Source: Pomphorhynchus laevis
Lineage: Eukaryota > Acanthocephala > Palaeacanthocephala > Echinorhynchida > Pomphorhynchidae
NCBI GenBank assembly: GCA_012934845.2
Contig: WNNJ02002388.1
Coordinates: 62,001 to 126,000 of the forward strand
Direction: 5' to 3'
Length of the DNA: 64,000 bases
Shown here: positions 1 through 12,933 of the stretch, in pieces
How positions within the stretch are numbered: position 1 is the stretch's first letter
Layout: the number at the start of each line of letters is the position of its first letter
Program-made: the position numbers and the translations under genes
The notes under the pieces: model-generated
Databases searched by the model: none
The model's input: only the letters and a program-made list of their open reading frames with translations
Told to the model about the DNA's origin: nothing

Positions 1-59
1 TCAAAATATTTTTAACATTCACTAATTATAACAAAAACAAAATTAATTATAACCTGTAC

Positions 60-217
60 GCATCGACTTGAGCAATCCTCAAAATGGCATATCTGGATTT
101 GATAGTGCTCGATCGCAAGGCTTTGTAAAATCCTACCGCTGCTCTATGTAAATATATTTTGTCTTTTGGACAATGTGCTTCATCTGCATGACGAATATGT
201 TCTTCAGCTTCATTATA
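60..217 (-). CDS. Last visible exon of the LRR-exon gene, hypothetical C-terminal part
   Basis: A 158-nt exon on the minus strand. The acceptor is pyrimidine-rich, ending TCTCTCTAG, and the donor is GTACAG. It reads without a stop from its first base: YNEAEEHIRHADEAHC, then a helical-looking stretch including YLHRAAVGFYKALRSS, ending RIAQVD plus two bases of the next codon. I do not recognise the family; the alternation suggests alpha helices. The exon starts in phase 0, which matches the phase-0 end of the candidate exon at 345-397, so the two can be spliced in frame across an intron of about 127 nt. The next exon is outside the window. It could belong to a different gene from the LRR exons; the phase chain argues otherwise but does not prove it. 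Confidence 0.5.
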
Positions 218-344
218 CTAGAGAGAAATATCGAATTTACATAAATGAAATGTGATATTATGACTTGGAAATGATTTCAGAAAATTACAGTAATTTTCTG
301 AATATGCTAATAGAGGTTAGCGAAATATCAAATAATTATTTAAC

Positions 345-397
345 CTTCTTTTCTGATCCAGCTCCTATATTTTTTATCAATAATGGATCATTATCAA
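345..397 (-). CDS. Small linker exon, candidate
   Basis: A 53-nt segment between an AAAAAG acceptor and a GTTAAA donor (a weak donor). Only one frame is open: two bases, then DNDPLLIKNIGAGSEKK, ending exactly on a codon. The two leading bases complete the single base left by the exon at 6936-6991 (giving V), and its phase-0 end fits the next exon at 60-217. The phase match on both sides is the main support; both splice sites are poorer than those of the LRR exons. No family recognised. Confidence 0.35.
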
Positions 398-1388
398 CTT
401 TTTTAACAAAATGTGATATTATGATTTGAAAATGATTTCAGACGTTAAGAAATGTCCAGATTAAAAACTACTATAATCTTCCATAATTAAAAGCTACATT
501 TTAAGTGTATTTCTTAAAGCAATAGGGACAATTTATATCAAAAGCACACAATAGAAGGTCAGCTTTTATCTAATGGTAGTTATCTTTAACTAAAGGGTAG
601 AGCAATATCCGTAAAACCATTTGAGGTAGATAATTGTAATTATCAATACAATTTTTAAAAATTAAACTAAATAAATTAAAAAATTGTACAGCTGGATAAT
701 ATAGAAACTCATGATATTTGTTTGTCTAGATTATTATATTAAACAATACGTTAATAAAAAATTAATTTACAAAATATAAATTTATATAATTAAAATAATG
801 CATTGCAGTAATAAGCCATTTGTGTTTATAAGTCTCAAAGGATATACACATCAAAATGCCAGATTTATATTATGTTCTAAGCATTTTTTGTAATTAATAA
901 TATTAAGAATATAAAGCAAAAAGTTATTGATAAAAAAGTTTTATAAAACTTATTTCTTTTGCTTTATACAAAGGCAAAATTATTAAAATTGAAAAGCATT
1001 GAATTTTTGTAAATGTGATTTGACAGAGACGAATAATGCGATGTTACCGACGATAGAGATAAAGCATATGTTATTCGGATTGCGATCATCAATAAATGCT
1101 TTACGAAAGACATGCTCGTGACAAAATGAGGCCATACATGGCAAAAATTAACATTCTTATTTGACTTTTACGTAATCCTAGTGAATGAGCCTTGGTTTTC
1201 AGCTCTGGCACATCTATTTATTAGTTTATTAGAGGATGTGACCAACAAAAAAATGAATTCACAGTGGATTAAAAACAAACACTATAAACCATATTATTTG
1301 TCCCTCTATACATTAAGGAGAAATTGAAGAGAAAATGACACCGTTTCACTTAAACTAAATATTGAATCCAAGAATTAATATTAGAATT

Positions 1389-1567
1389 GCGCTGGTATTC
1401 AACTTAAAATATTAGAATTGTTCGTAACTTGCTATAATGACGTCATATTTCATAATATGAGTCAAGAAAGAAAATGAGGCATTAGTATAAAACATACTAT
1501 GGAATCTGATTAAAATGTCATCATATTTCATAATGTGTATCAAGAAGGAAAATGAGGCAGTGGTATA
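1389..1567 (+). repeat. Dispersed repeat with internal duplication; inverted copy at 59770-59944
   Basis: About 180 bp containing two diverged copies of a unit with GTCATATTTCATAAT and AAGAAAATGAGGCA. The reverse complement of the whole block, including the flank GCGCTGGTATTCAAC, recurs at 59770-59944. I see no coding content. It behaves like a fragment of an unidentified interspersed element. Confidence 0.7.
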
Positions 1568-2239
1568 ACTAAATAATCTTATATTTATCTTAGGCCATGT
1601 AACTCGTATTCCGATCAAATAATAATTCTTTTTAATAAGCAATAAACTAAAGTATTTCTACATTTTGATCAGCAAGGTCTTTGTCAGGAAATTTGAAAAT
1701 AAAAAATGTCTTCAAAGAACAAGTAGAAGATTACAATGATTAATTAAAGCTATTTCGCGAATAAAATTTAGGACCATCAGTCTAACAAAATGGATTATCT
1801 ACCATTAATTGTCCGATTCAGATTATTTCTTTTCCACCTAATTTATTTGCTCCTGAATCTATGCACTGATAAGATATCGAGTGTAAATAATATGCATCAC
1901 GGTCTAACATCATTCTCAATATTTGCGAGTTGCCCTAGGTGTTCTTGATTTTACAAAGCTCGTGACTGTACCCACTGCATGTATCATCATTCTATTCTAT
2001 TCATCATTCTACTTTTTTAAGTGTTGATATTGACGCTCTGGTGAGGTATTGGTGTTAGTAATAATCGCCTTTCCCTTCCTTTACAAAGGATGTCTTCTTT
2101 ATATACATTAGGCAACATGTAAACGACACCTCAGTTAAAATACACTGTAGACTATACATTGGCATGTTAGCATATGTTTAAGTTGATAACTAATGTGTTT
2201 TTTAACCACATGAAACATTCTTTTCTAATATCTACATAT

Positions 2240-2285
2240 AATGAGCCACTGATGAAGCCGTAACGCCGCGAAAGCTTTGGCAATA
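2240..2285 (+). ncRNA. Hammerhead-like motif, possible Penelope-like 3' tail
   Basis: Contains an exact CTGATGA core box (2249-2255) and a GAAA box (2270-2273) separated by 14 nt that can form only a weak GC stem; GCCA before and TGGC after could pair. Penelope-like elements are known to carry hammerhead motifs, and better PLE tails with a similar GATGA-hairpin-CGAAA layout occur at 14356, 35001 and 35371. No PLE reading frame is recognisable immediately upstream. Confidence 0.3.
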
Positions 2286-3811
2286 TATAATAACTAACTC
2301 AGCCTTTGATCTGATTAACTTTTACATCTTGAAAATATTTATCGTCTATAGTCGTAAATCAAAGTCCAGTCTAACAAGCAACACCATTTTGTATGAGGGA
2401 TATGAGAAGAGCTCATTGTACAAATAAAAGGCAGCACTGTAAAAGAAATTGAAAATACTTTTATCGTAAGTGTTTATTATGACTAATATAAGACATAAAG
2501 ACATTAGTTCTAAAATAAAATTCTATCATCACGACAATAAAACAGTTAAGTTCTTCCGTGGTCAACATTTAATTGGTCAATATCACGACAATTATGCACG
2601 TAAATTCTTCGGTGGTGAGCATTTAAAAATAGATAAAGTTGAAATATCGAAATAAGTAAAAAGCAATATACGAATTTATTCGTTTACAAATATAAAAATT
2701 GTTCAGGACCAAGCTTGTGAATCGTCATGGTTATCTTCATAACGTTTTGTTGCGCTCTTTCAACATTAAGACAAAAAAATAATTACACAGCATTCACAAG
2801 GAAAAATACAAATTTGAAAAACAGAAAAATTATTAAATTCACAAAGTTCAGCATTAATTTGGGTTTATGTTCACAATCCTCTAAAGCGATTCTCAGAGAA
2901 AATAAGTTTCTCATTATCGATGTCTCATGCTATGTATCTAAGCAATTTAGGTAATACACCTTTGAATAACTTTGAGTTAACTGTCTTGAACCACTCTAAT
3001 TAATTATCACTTGTTCGTTTTATATATTATAGTTTAGGCTAAATTACCTTTGTTAAGAATACATAGCTCGCGAATTTATCTTGTCGATTTAAAACGTCGT
3101 AAAATGGGTACACAAACTATTGCTTTTAAATGTTTTCTTATGTGTCCGTGAATGGCTATCTTTTTGATCTTCATATGTATTGATGATCAATACATTATAA
3201 ATCATTGATTTAAGTATCACAGTAGCTTAATCCCACAAAGAGCATTCGAAATTAATTTGAACTTACTTAAAGAATTTCGATTTAATCTTTAAAACTCTAT
3301 CGACTGGACCGACAGAGTTAACGTCAATTTTTTAATTGGCTACTTCTAATCGAAAACGCCAATTAGTTAAAAAATCATTTATTCTAAAACGATTAAGCTG
3401 CCGATCATTTTCATAATTAGCCATAGATACGTTTTATTTAGCTACCGATCGTTTGTCATAATTAGCCATAGATACGATTTGTTTGGACTGCATAATTGTT
3501 TGTGATTGTTTGCTCAAAATTGTTCATACTTGTGTAACTGCATTTTGTTGATTTGTATATTTTACTATTTTCAATTAAAATTGTACTTTTATTCTTCTTT
3601 TATTACATTTTTATTTTTATTGTATTTTTTATTTTTAACCATAGATACGATTTCTTTGGTCATAATTGTTCATAATTGTTTACCTACTTGCTTAACTGTG
3701 TTGTCAAAATTTAAAATTTTAATTATAAATAAAAGTCAATTTTTATGAATTGAGTAATAAATATCAGACGTTGTATAAGAATAAGATTAGAGATCATAAG
3801 GAGGAACTGCT

Positions 3812-4780
3812 ATGTTATCAGGAACTGATATGTTATATGCTACAATATATAAAAAATATGGTAGGGTAATCGAAATTAATACTGGTATAAAACACTATTT
3901 CAGTATTAATTCTACAAAAGAATATTTAGAACACACAAATAGAATAAATTTTCAGAATATAAATTCGTACGATTTTAGTACGCTTTATACAAATCTAGAT
4001 TTAGTAGATATTAAATGAGCGTTAGAAAAATAAATTAATCTTATATTCGGAAAAAGATAAACATATATATGTTATAATAACTATAACGCATATCTAACAA
4101 AAATAAAACATCAAGTAAATATAAATATATGGATAAAATTAAATTATTAGAATCCTTAAATATTTTAATAAATTAAAATTATTTAAAAGTAGAGGCATCT
4201 ATATTTAGACAAACAAGGTGTTTAAATGGGAGGTAATAGTAGCTTAATTATAGTTCACTTATTTTTAAGCTTTAGAATATGAATTTGTTCATAACTGTTA
4301 AAAAAATTAATCTAAATTATATAAATATATGAAATATATGTTTCGATATATTGATGATATATGTGTATTTAACTCTAATAATTTTTATTCAATAAGCGAA
4401 AATTTATCTAGGTAGCCTCATTGTTAATAAAACCTATATTAATGATAAAGAAAGTATATATCTCTATATGAACATTAAATTAAAATAAATTAAAACTACT
4501 ATTAATTTATATCGTAAAGATGACATATTTAAATTTGCAAGAAAGATATTTTTGCATGATCATTCATGCATACCATAAAATATAAAATACAATACATTAA
4601 ATAATAAGATTTAAAGAATTGCAACAATATAACGATATTGGCTTTCTTCAAAATCATTTAAATAATTTAATAGATGCATAGTTTAAACTAGGTTACTATA
4701 AAAATACCATCAAACAGAAAATAGCTATTGATGCTAGAAATTCTTTATCAAATGAAATATCTTGTATCCTCGTGGTTGAT
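3812..4780 (+). mobile_element. Penelope-like element, reverse transcriptase fragment, broken
   Basis: Open for 68 codons from 3812, with GIKHYFSINSTKE and the RT motif YDFSTLYTNLD, then degenerate but collinear. Around 4211-4290 it matches the motif preserved on the minus strand at 36.1 kb (VPMGANSSPIIADL), and at 4348 it reads RYIDDICVFNSNNF, the catalytic YIDD box. Sequence collinear with the minus-strand copy at 35.75-36.5 kb continues to about 4750. The N-terminal part and the GIY-YIG endonuclease are absent. Several frame changes and stops make it non-functional. It lies inside the large intron between the exons at 345 and 6936. Confidence 0.75.
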
Positions 4781-5825
4781 ATATTCTGTTCAAAATATAT
4801 TGTTCGTTACATATTTTTCTTACGAATTTTTCTGAAATGGATTGCTCGCCTGTTAACAGCCGAACTAAGGTAGACGCTTATATTTCATATGACTGCCAAA
4901 TGACCATCAAGTTGTAAGATCAACTCCAAAGTACTTGGGGGATTTGGTTGAAAGATAAATTACTGTGCAATTTATACATGTTGTCTAATCGTTTATTTTT
5001 AAGAGTGATCAAGTTGAAGAATGCATTCACTCCAGAACTTTAGCGATCAATGAAAATGTAAATGATTTAATCTTCAAATGTTTTATAACAAAGTTGTATT
5101 ATGAACTGACTAATTGAAAATATGTTTTGTTGAGTTAACCTGTTAATGAGAATAATCTGTTTATGAGAAAACTACATTATCCAACTTTATTTTGGCTTAA
5201 AATCATTCCGACAATTGAGTATTTGAAACTCTCATAGTGAGTCATGTCACATTATTATTGTTGTCTGTAATGTCATGTCAACAACCTCGTCATATAAATG
5301 TTTGATTAGAAAATTAAAATTTCCAAACAGTTTATATCTTTACATTCATTAACTTAAAGATTTTGGTAATCACGGGTCAAAACGAATAATATATTTTTTG
5401 TTATAAAAGTAGTCATTTCAGTAGTCGTTCATTTTGTGACGATAATGATGAGAGTCGCGTAACACGATTACAAGTTATTTTTCACATGTTGTATGTATTT
5501 TTACGTTTTTTATTCCCAGAGTAACAACATAATGGTATTTATGACAAATAAATTCTAATCCAAAGACAAACAATGTAGCATTGATTTTTATTTCAGCAAA
5601 TAGTTAAATATCAAGAGCATATGTTGTATATTTTTCTTTAGAGCATCGGGCAAAACTACATGTAATAATCCTCGACTAAAAGAAAATCAATAGTAAAAAT
5701 CAAAATAAATTTGATACATTTAAAAAATATAAAATCAAAATATTTACCGAATTTACCTTATTAATTTTAATTTTAAAACTAATTAAAATTAAAAAGTTTA
5801 AATTAAATAAATATAAATTAAATAG
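4781..5825. other. AT-rich intron, nothing firm
   Basis: No gene seen. On the minus strand around 4830-5040 short pieces such as KSPKYFGVDL resemble the segment after the RT catalytic box in LINEs, but the reading frame is too broken to call. Confidence 0.3.
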
Positions 5826-6170
5826 TTTAAACACCGCCAGTCATGTCGCCCATGCAGTGTCGTCTGCTAGCACTGTTGCAGCCCACGCGGAGCAGCTTAA
5901 AAAAACCAAATACAGCAGATTCGAGTATCGACAGTATTTATTCGTTCCCATCGCTATCATCAAAACACTAGGCTCGGCAGGCACCAGCGTATCTGCGTTT
6001 ATGAGGCAGCTTGGTTCGAGTTGAAGCGGACAACCAGATATAAACGTGCATTCAGCTGGTTCATACAATGAATCAGCGCAGCCTTGCAACGAGGGAATGC
6101 AGCATCCTTTTTGGAGTCAGCTGGAGATACCTCCCTAGGCAACTATCATCTTTGACGATTTTTATACATC
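5826..6170 (+). mobile_element. 3' end of a REL-type LINE, fragment
   Basis: A GC-richer island in AT-rich DNA. The plus strand reads EQLKKTKYSRFEYRQYLFV and PIAIIKTLGSAGTSVSAFM, then in another frame ISAALQRGNAAS. This is the characteristic C-terminus of LINEs with a C-terminal restriction-like endonuclease; the same tail appears as YQRISIAIMRGNAKAM in the element ending at 53022. About 115 codons survive with at least one frame change. The catalytic endonuclease core lies upstream and is missing. Confidence 0.6.
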
Positions 6171-6935
6171 AATTTATGTTTAATTTTAGATAATTAATTA
6201 TTTATGTTACAAAAAATTGTAAAGTCAAAATATTTACTTAATTTACCTTATAAATTTAAATTCTTAAACTATTCATCCTTTAAAATCTTTATAACTGCAT
6301 ATATCAAACAACGAAATCGATTTGATGCTTTGTATTCAAAATTCTGTAAAATCATTATTCTATTTATTTGCATTTTTTTATTATTTATTAATATTTATAT
6401 GTAGCTGTTACCAAACATTCGGAAAATCTTGAAATCTGCTTTCTGATCATCGCGTTCTTATAATTGAACATATATTTCCAAATATCAGGAACTAATTATT
6501 CTGTGTGATCGGCTAAAACTCAATTCGATAAGAAATAAGAAACTTAAGTAGTTAAAAAATATCCTGTAACCGTTTCAATTTAGATTATTTATTGAAGAAT
6601 GTAGAAACCTAGGATTACAATGCACTTGACATACTTGCGTGCACTAGATTTTGGGTTATGGTTTGTGGGATGGGCAAAGCTGCAGCTTCCATATCATTAA
6701 ACATGAATGTCAAAAACTTTTTTAAAAATAATTTTTTTTTGAAATTGCACGTGGTTAAATTAATGGTGTCGACTGCGTTTAATGTTCTTTATTAATGTTT
6801 CTTTATCAATTGCTCGATATTTGTAGTAATGTACAACTTCAATTAAAAACCGTATATAAATCTGATAAATTTACAGATAAATTATCTTCAGACTATATTA
6901 TTGTGGTCGTAAAAATATAAATTTGATTTTATTAC

Positions 6936-6991
6936 CCTTTGGTTTTTCCGGTTTATAAGATTCAATCCGAACATTCTTTGGTTTACGAATC
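6936..6991 (-). CDS. Linker exon downstream of the LRR exons
   Basis: A 56-nt exon with a good acceptor (TAATTTCAG) and donor (GTAATA). It reads one base, 18 codons IRKPKNVRIESYKPEKPK, and one base. The single leading base fits the two-base ends of all LRR exons upstream, and the trailing base fits the exon at 345-397. Lysine- and proline-rich, it looks like a linker. Family unknown. Confidence 0.5.
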
Positions 6992-8059
6992 CTGAAATTA
7001 AATTAGTTAGAAGATGAATTTGTATAAAGAATAAATTCAGCGTTTAAATCAAACAAAACATAAAACCTCATTAATTAGATATGTAATTCGATCCAAATGG
7101 AATGAATATTTAGAAATTTTTGTCATTTTATTAAACCATCTCAAGTGTTGTAAATCATGTAATGCTAACCCGTTTTAAAATATTATTAAAACAAAGAAAA
7201 TAACAGAAACAACATTCACACAAGAGAAAAAATAAATTATTTAAGAACCATATATACGAGATGAGGAACCCTATACGGGATCCTCATCTCGTATCCATTC
7301 ACACATTGGGTTCATTTCAACAATTATTTATTTCTTCACAGGTTGATGGATTTTGTTTTTAACCATCTCGGAGATGATTATTTGTATAATATATGTTGGT
7401 TGTAGTAATTGAAATGTTAAATCATCTAAATAATCTTGTCTAAATGAACGATCACTAAAGGAAATCGTTCAACTTTTAAAGAATTGATGTCTTAATTTTC
7501 TATTTTTCTAATTTCGAGTAATATTTTAATATTAAAGTAAATTTAATTAACGCATAATCATCAAGGACCGTAATTAAAAATTTTTAAATTAGGTAATTGA
7601 AATAAAACTAATTTAACATAAAATCTTTATGCATACCATGGCTCAAATAATAAAAAGCAAATTGAAATGGTTTATGAAAGAAATATAATAATGGATCCGA
7701 AAAATAAGAACAACCGTGTAATAACACGCTTGCTGATGACAATCGTGTTATAAGCATATCCGTAAAGCACTTAAAGGACAACAATAGAAATGTCATGTTT
7801 TAAAATTGGTGATACAATAAGAATACTGGGCTCATTGACTTTTCCGGGTTGTTTTTTACAAAAATAAACTATATATTTGGAAAGTAGAACATTAAACGCT
7901 TTGGCAATATCTCTTTTAAAAAAGCAAAATTTGTGTCAGTTCATTGATATAATATGTACGAAAACATCATTCTTCCAAATAAAATAACTGAACTTTTTGC
8001 TACACTCTCAAGAACACAGCCACTACTTAAATATTTTGGCAGGTGTTTAAAACGTAATA
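6992..8059. other. Intron, AT-rich
   Basis: No gene seen. One imperfect hairpin lies at 7255-7293 (17-bp arms with one mismatch, GC-rich for its surroundings). The minus-strand frame at 7608-7796 shows no recognisable similarity or splice context. Confidence 0.35.
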
Positions 8060-8540
8060 CGTCGAAATATTACATTATAATATTAATTATATATTATAAT
8101 TAATACATAATATTAATTAATATAATACAAATTATATAAATATAAACAATATAATATAATTAATATTGGTATTTTATATTTTACTAACTATATATCGGAA
8201 GATTATATTGTTTATTCATTTTTGAATCTCAGTATCATACATGTAGATTTAAGAATATATATACATATATAATATATATTATATATGATATATATATATA
8301 ATTAAAGATATATTATAATATATAATATATAATATATTTATATTATATATAAATATATTATATTTATATTATTCTTTTTATATTATATATAATATATGAA
8401 TAAAAATGAATAAACAATAAAATCTTCCGGTATATAGTTAGTAAAAATATCAAATTCTAATATTAATTATATTATAATTTATATTATATATTATAATATA
8501 TAATTTAATGATATATAATATCATTAATAACTCAAGAATA
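8060..8540. repeat. Foldback (MITE-like) inverted repeat
   Basis: The segment at about 8155-8224, including TTACTAACTATATATCGGA and TTGTTTATTCATTTTT, returns as its reverse complement at about 8403-8473. The roughly 180 bp between the arms and the outer flanks are almost pure A/T with many TATAATATTA palindromes. No ORF. The layout fits a non-autonomous foldback element, or an AT-rich repeat that snapped back. Confidence 0.6.
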
Positions 8541-9221
8541 TTTCAAGCTATTACAGTTACTGCCCGATATTTAGTATAAATAATAATATACCCTGTGTTA
8601 AAACATAAAGAAGAGTATTTAACTGAAACTGTTATTTTTATCGGGTTTAATAGCCAAGAGAGCAGACCAGATAATTTAAATTATATATAAATTGTGTTTT
8701 TAATAAGCAAGTATATTTCTATCTATTATTTGTGAGAAAAATATAATAATGGATCTAAAAATCATGTGATAACATATAGTGAAATCTAATATTGCGATAA
8801 AAATTAAACCTTAATATATGATTTTTATTGAAAAGAATATCAAATGGATCAAATCTATTTAGTCAAAACTATAGCAATTGCAATTTAAGTTTACAAAATT
8901 CCTTTAAAACGTTTGTCAATTGTATTTTATCAATCACTATTTTAAAGAATGTTTTTAAAAATATCAATCACTAGCTTGTTACATGAAGCCTATTAAACTG
9001 ACCCGAGTGTCAGTTCATAAAAAAGTAAAAATCATTACCAGCGAAAAATGAAAACTTTACAGGATATGCATTTTTATTAATTTCTGCGTTATGTTGGATA
9101 ATAGGAGAAGGTACATTGGTTAGTAGAAATACATTAGAAGTGTTAGAACAAACACTTTAATGAAAATATAGTACAGCAAATTTCACATCAAAAATTTTCA
9201 ATAAAATTGCCAGACACTTAC

Positions 9222-9260
9222 GTCTTATAAGAATTTTCAGATGTAGCTTCGTAAAACAAT
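9222..9260 (-). CDS. Short LRR-family exon
   Basis: A 39-nt exon with a TGATTAG acceptor and GTAAGT donor, reading one base, LFYEATSENSYK, and two bases. Its start (LFYEATSE) aligns with the FYNT start of the 66-nt exons, but the LxLxxN half of the repeat is missing, so it is a truncated unit or a capping exon. Phase is the same as the other LRR exons, and it is the last such exon before the KP-rich linker. Confidence 0.5.
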
Positions 9261-10599
9261 CTAATCAGAAAAAGGCGTTAATACAATTGTAAGCCACAGT
9301 TGAAAAAACGTAAAATTAAATTTTTATTATACGATTTATACAACAAAACCTAAAAAGTTGTATAAAGAAAATGCAGTAATTCAGATTAATAAAATCACAG
9401 AAGATCAGATTCACTAAAAAAGAATATAGAGAAGTTGCTATGGTTATCTTTGAAAATTTACGATGTAAATGCTTTTGTAAACAACCATTCCGAAATAAGA
9501 AAAAACAACTAAATAGCCATAACTGTTAAATAATTCTAAATCTTCGTTTCCTAATTTTAGTTTGTCCCAGCGACGGAGTGGACCAACTAATCGAAATTTC
9601 ACAACTTTGAATTTATAAATGTTTACCTTTATTTCATTATTGGCAAAAAACATAAAGTGCATTAATGATGATTTCAAGACAACAGATTTTTGGATAATAA
9701 CATTAGATCATTAGCGTATATAACGCATTTTATACAATGTCCTGATTGAAGGATAACTCTAAGAAAATCAAGTACAAACGAAAATAACAGTGAGCTCTTA
9801 GGATCACCTTGCAAAAAACACCAATATCAGTTATAAACGACGCCGAGACGCTTAAACCGTCGATACTCTTAGACAGTTACGTTTAAAAGTTGAGTGTATA
9901 AGATGTAGAAATGGCTATTAACAACTTTGTTATGAAGATTACTGCATAGAAGATCAGATTCACCGAATCATAAAAGCTGGCTCAAAATGTATATGAATAA
10001 AGAGTAATACGAAATATGCATCCAACAATATACATCAACTATGTCATACTATTCATCATCTAGGAGTCTAGATGATCCAAAACCTTTGTATAACATCTTG
10101 ATCATACCGTAACTTCAGGATATCAGTAGCTTAGCAAACCCCGAGTAGTATGTTGAAAAACAATATTTCGCCTAATGCCTTATTATATCTGATGAGTCGA
10201 AAGGATGATTGATAGATTCCAAATTATCAAAAGCATGCTCGATATAGGGTAAATATATCTTTGTCACCAACTCTGACGCCTAACAAAAAAACTTCGGAAA
10301 GATGCTAAGCCGATTGCTAATTGGAATCAAAATGAATTTGACAGTAAAACCTACGATAACGTAAGTACTCTTCACCCAAGTATATACAGTATCTTGAATT
10401 TACAGGAATTTATAAGCTCTTGCTTAAATTGAATTAACCAATTTGATTTGTTACATACCTGGTAAGTTATCTTGCTCACTCTAGTCGGATAGTACGCATC
10501 CAGCAACCACTTTATCAAGCAATTAAGACTACCCGCAAGATCTATCTTATTAATAATTCATATGAAAGATCGATACTATCAATATTGATCATATGTTTA
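9261..10599. other. Intron, possible LINE debris on the minus strand
   Basis: The minus-strand frame 9444-9677 (77 codons) and broken frames up to 10.6 kb follow the LINE endonuclease at 10.6-11.3 kb in the right direction to be its decayed RT part, but no RT motif is readable. Confidence 0.3.
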
Positions 10600-11310
10600 C
10601 ATACAATTCGACATAGTTGCATGGGTTGAGAGAGAATACTTTCAAAGGTATATCTTCTCTAAACACACACGATATTGGCTTATACTTGCGTATACTGACT
10701 TATGCATTCTTGCAGCCGGAATGTTTGAGAATACAATATCCACGCAACTTCTTACATTCCAAGATTCGTACGACTATTTATCTTCTGGTACATGTGGTAC
10801 ACGGTTTTGCGATTCGATATATTCCTTTAATAAGGACAGCTTATCTGAAATAGTCATGCCATATCTAGCATTAAAATCACCTGCTATTATAGCAGGCTTT
10901 AAGCTGTTGTTGAGCGATTGTAGTGTTGAAGATCATCACTAATGTCCGCCGTTTAAAGTGTGGAAGTTAAATACAAAGCAATGCTTTGTATTTAAAGATA
11001 ACTTATTGTTATATAATAATCAGACTCTCGGATGACTCACTTATCAAGGGAAGGTTTGATCGCAACTATAATTCCACCAGAAAGCAGTCATCCATGCCTA
11101 ATTAATGCTAGGTATCAAAAGTGTAAATCGCTCGATCGATATTTTATCATTACTTAATGTTTCTACCATAATAAGTATATCGAAATTATCTAACAATTTA
11201 GCAATGTTCTCATTTAGCAAAGTTCTAAGGCCTTCAACGTCATATAGAAGTAAGCGCATTATTCGCTTTTTATCTAATTTCAGAGCCAATGGAACTGCTG
11301 CTAGTCATTT
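10600..11310 (-). mobile_element. APE endonuclease fragment of a LINE, broken
   Basis: Reading 11310 downwards, the minus strand gives LLYDVEGLRTLLNENI and FDILIMVETLS (first catalytic block, with the E of VETL), then after a degenerate stretch KPAIIAGDFNARYG (the GDFN motif) and CVDIVFSNI. This is the order of an APE-type LINE endonuclease. Several stops and frame changes separate the pieces. Frames on the plus strand here are shadows. A second copy of the N-terminal piece is at about 15085-15245. Confidence 0.65.
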
Positions 11311-11330
11311 ATTTGGATAGTTGGATTTTT

Positions 11331-12166
11331 AGTTATCCAATTCAGGTTACATATTGAAGAAACGTTCACTTTTATACTATTAGTAGATCCGATCATTTCG
11401 GGCAAATGTTAACTCAAAATTCAGTCGGAACTTATTTGCCAAGTAACTTGTAAATATTAATGCATCAGGTGGACCAATAAAATTTTATTTTTGTGTGAAT
11501 TAAAGAATTTAAATGAATAGTATGTTAAATGGTATTTCTCATTCCAGTTGCTTTGATTAAATTTTTATATCAAAACAAACAGTCGAGTTGCATAAAAGTA
11601 GTATATTTAATCAACACTTAAGAATTATAAAACGAATAACATCTTAATATCAAATTATTTTGAAACACTGATAATGCGGTCAACTAAATCCAAAAATCAA
11701 AATACGTAATTCGTTAGAACAAAAAAAATAAATTTTAAGCATTCGAAGACACCAAAAATCTGCATCATAGTAATTAAACGAGTACTATAAAGGCAGCGTA
11801 AGGATATATTTGTATGATTTTATGTCTCAAACTAAGAAACGTGAAAACTGATAAAAAAAATACAAAGCAAAAAAAAACAAAATCGGTTAACTACAACTGA
11901 TAAACGCAATAACGACAGCTTTAAGGAGTATGTGAAATTTCTAGATTTAATCGATACAAAACACAACAAAAATTTTGATGGAATAAATAGATGATAAAAG
12001 CAGTATGGCAACCAAGCCTTTACAACTTGACAAAAAAAACCTGAAGTGATCAATAATTAAAATAATCGAATTTTTATTTAAATTATCAATTATTTGAAGA
12101 ATCTCAGCTTTCTAATGCTAAGCTAGAGCTCTTAATCAGCATTTCAACCTTAAGCATTTTCATGGA
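11331..12166. other. Intron, AT-rich, no gene seen
   Basis: The 73-codon minus-strand frame 11832-12053 is rich in F, L and S as expected of chance AT-rich ORFs and has no splice context. Confidence 0.35.
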
Positions 12167-12750
12167 AAACTTTGAGATCAGTCCAAAATCATTTTGGCTT
12201 CACAGCTAAGCAATATTTTATATAAAACAATATTTTATATTTTGTCGAACGAATACTTTACATAAAACTTATTCATATATATTTCTCCGCTACGATTTAC
12301 GTCTTCATTAGTCAATAACGTGTTTTCAATATTTAACCTTTTTATCAGTAAAGCATGAAAGGTTGGGTAAAAGATTATGCTCCCGTATCATTAGATACAT
12401 TATTTATTTCAATTCCAAACGATTTGAAATTAATCAATTGCTAAATAATATAACACAACATTAAGAAGCCAGTATAAATATAAAGTTTCGACTAAACAGT
12501 GTGCATATAATTCATACATTTTCTTTTTATGTAAAAAGAAAAATGCGATATAAAATATCGCATTGTATATATGTTTGGATTAATCTCAAAAACTTTGAGA
12601 TCAGTCCAAACCATTTTGGCTACACAGCTAACCGCTATAACACAATATTTTATATTTTGTTGAACGAATGAAAGCAAAATTAAATAAAGTTAATTAAGCG
12701 ATAAAATTTGAATTTATAAAATTGATTAATACACGTAAATAATTAAAAAA
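12167..12750. repeat. Segmental duplication, copy A (copy B 15465-16140)
   Basis: Nearly identical to 15465-16140, including long shared runs around GTCGAACGAATACTTTAC and the self-complementary ATGCGATATAAAATATCGCAT. Copy B holds about 90 bp that copy A lacks. Within each copy the motif CATTTTGGCT(T/A)CACAGCTAA occurs twice, and a more diverged relative lies near 23300. Each block is followed about 200-750 bp later by an LRR exon (12934, 16464, 24021), so exon and intron were duplicated together. Confidence 0.8.
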
Positions 12751-12933
12751 TAAATGTATAATAAAATTATTATTTTTAGTAAATTATTTCTTTTAATTAA
12801 TATGAGTTGCATTGAAAGAAAATATATATGACTACCGTCATATTTTCACAAATTCAATCTAATTATTACTGAAATAGAAAGTGGTTTTATAGAAATAAAT
12901 AAAAATTGATAATTTAAAAGTGTTAGCACTTAC

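Larger units (their letters stand above)
398..3811. other. Large intron, AT-rich, mostly featureless
   Basis: Taken as part of the intron between the exons at 345 and 6936. Apart from the dispersed repeat at 1389-1567 and a PLE-like tail around 2240, I see no gene. A minus-strand open stretch near 1025-1150 is without recognisable splice sites. Short frames around 2470-2950 and 3506-3748 look like chance ORFs in AT-rich DNA. Confidence 0.4.

Noticed and set aside
1025-1150. Minus-strand open stretch with CHEHVFRKAFIDDRNPN
   Set aside because: Reads well, but no acceptor or donor of the quality seen in the LRR exons and no family recognised.
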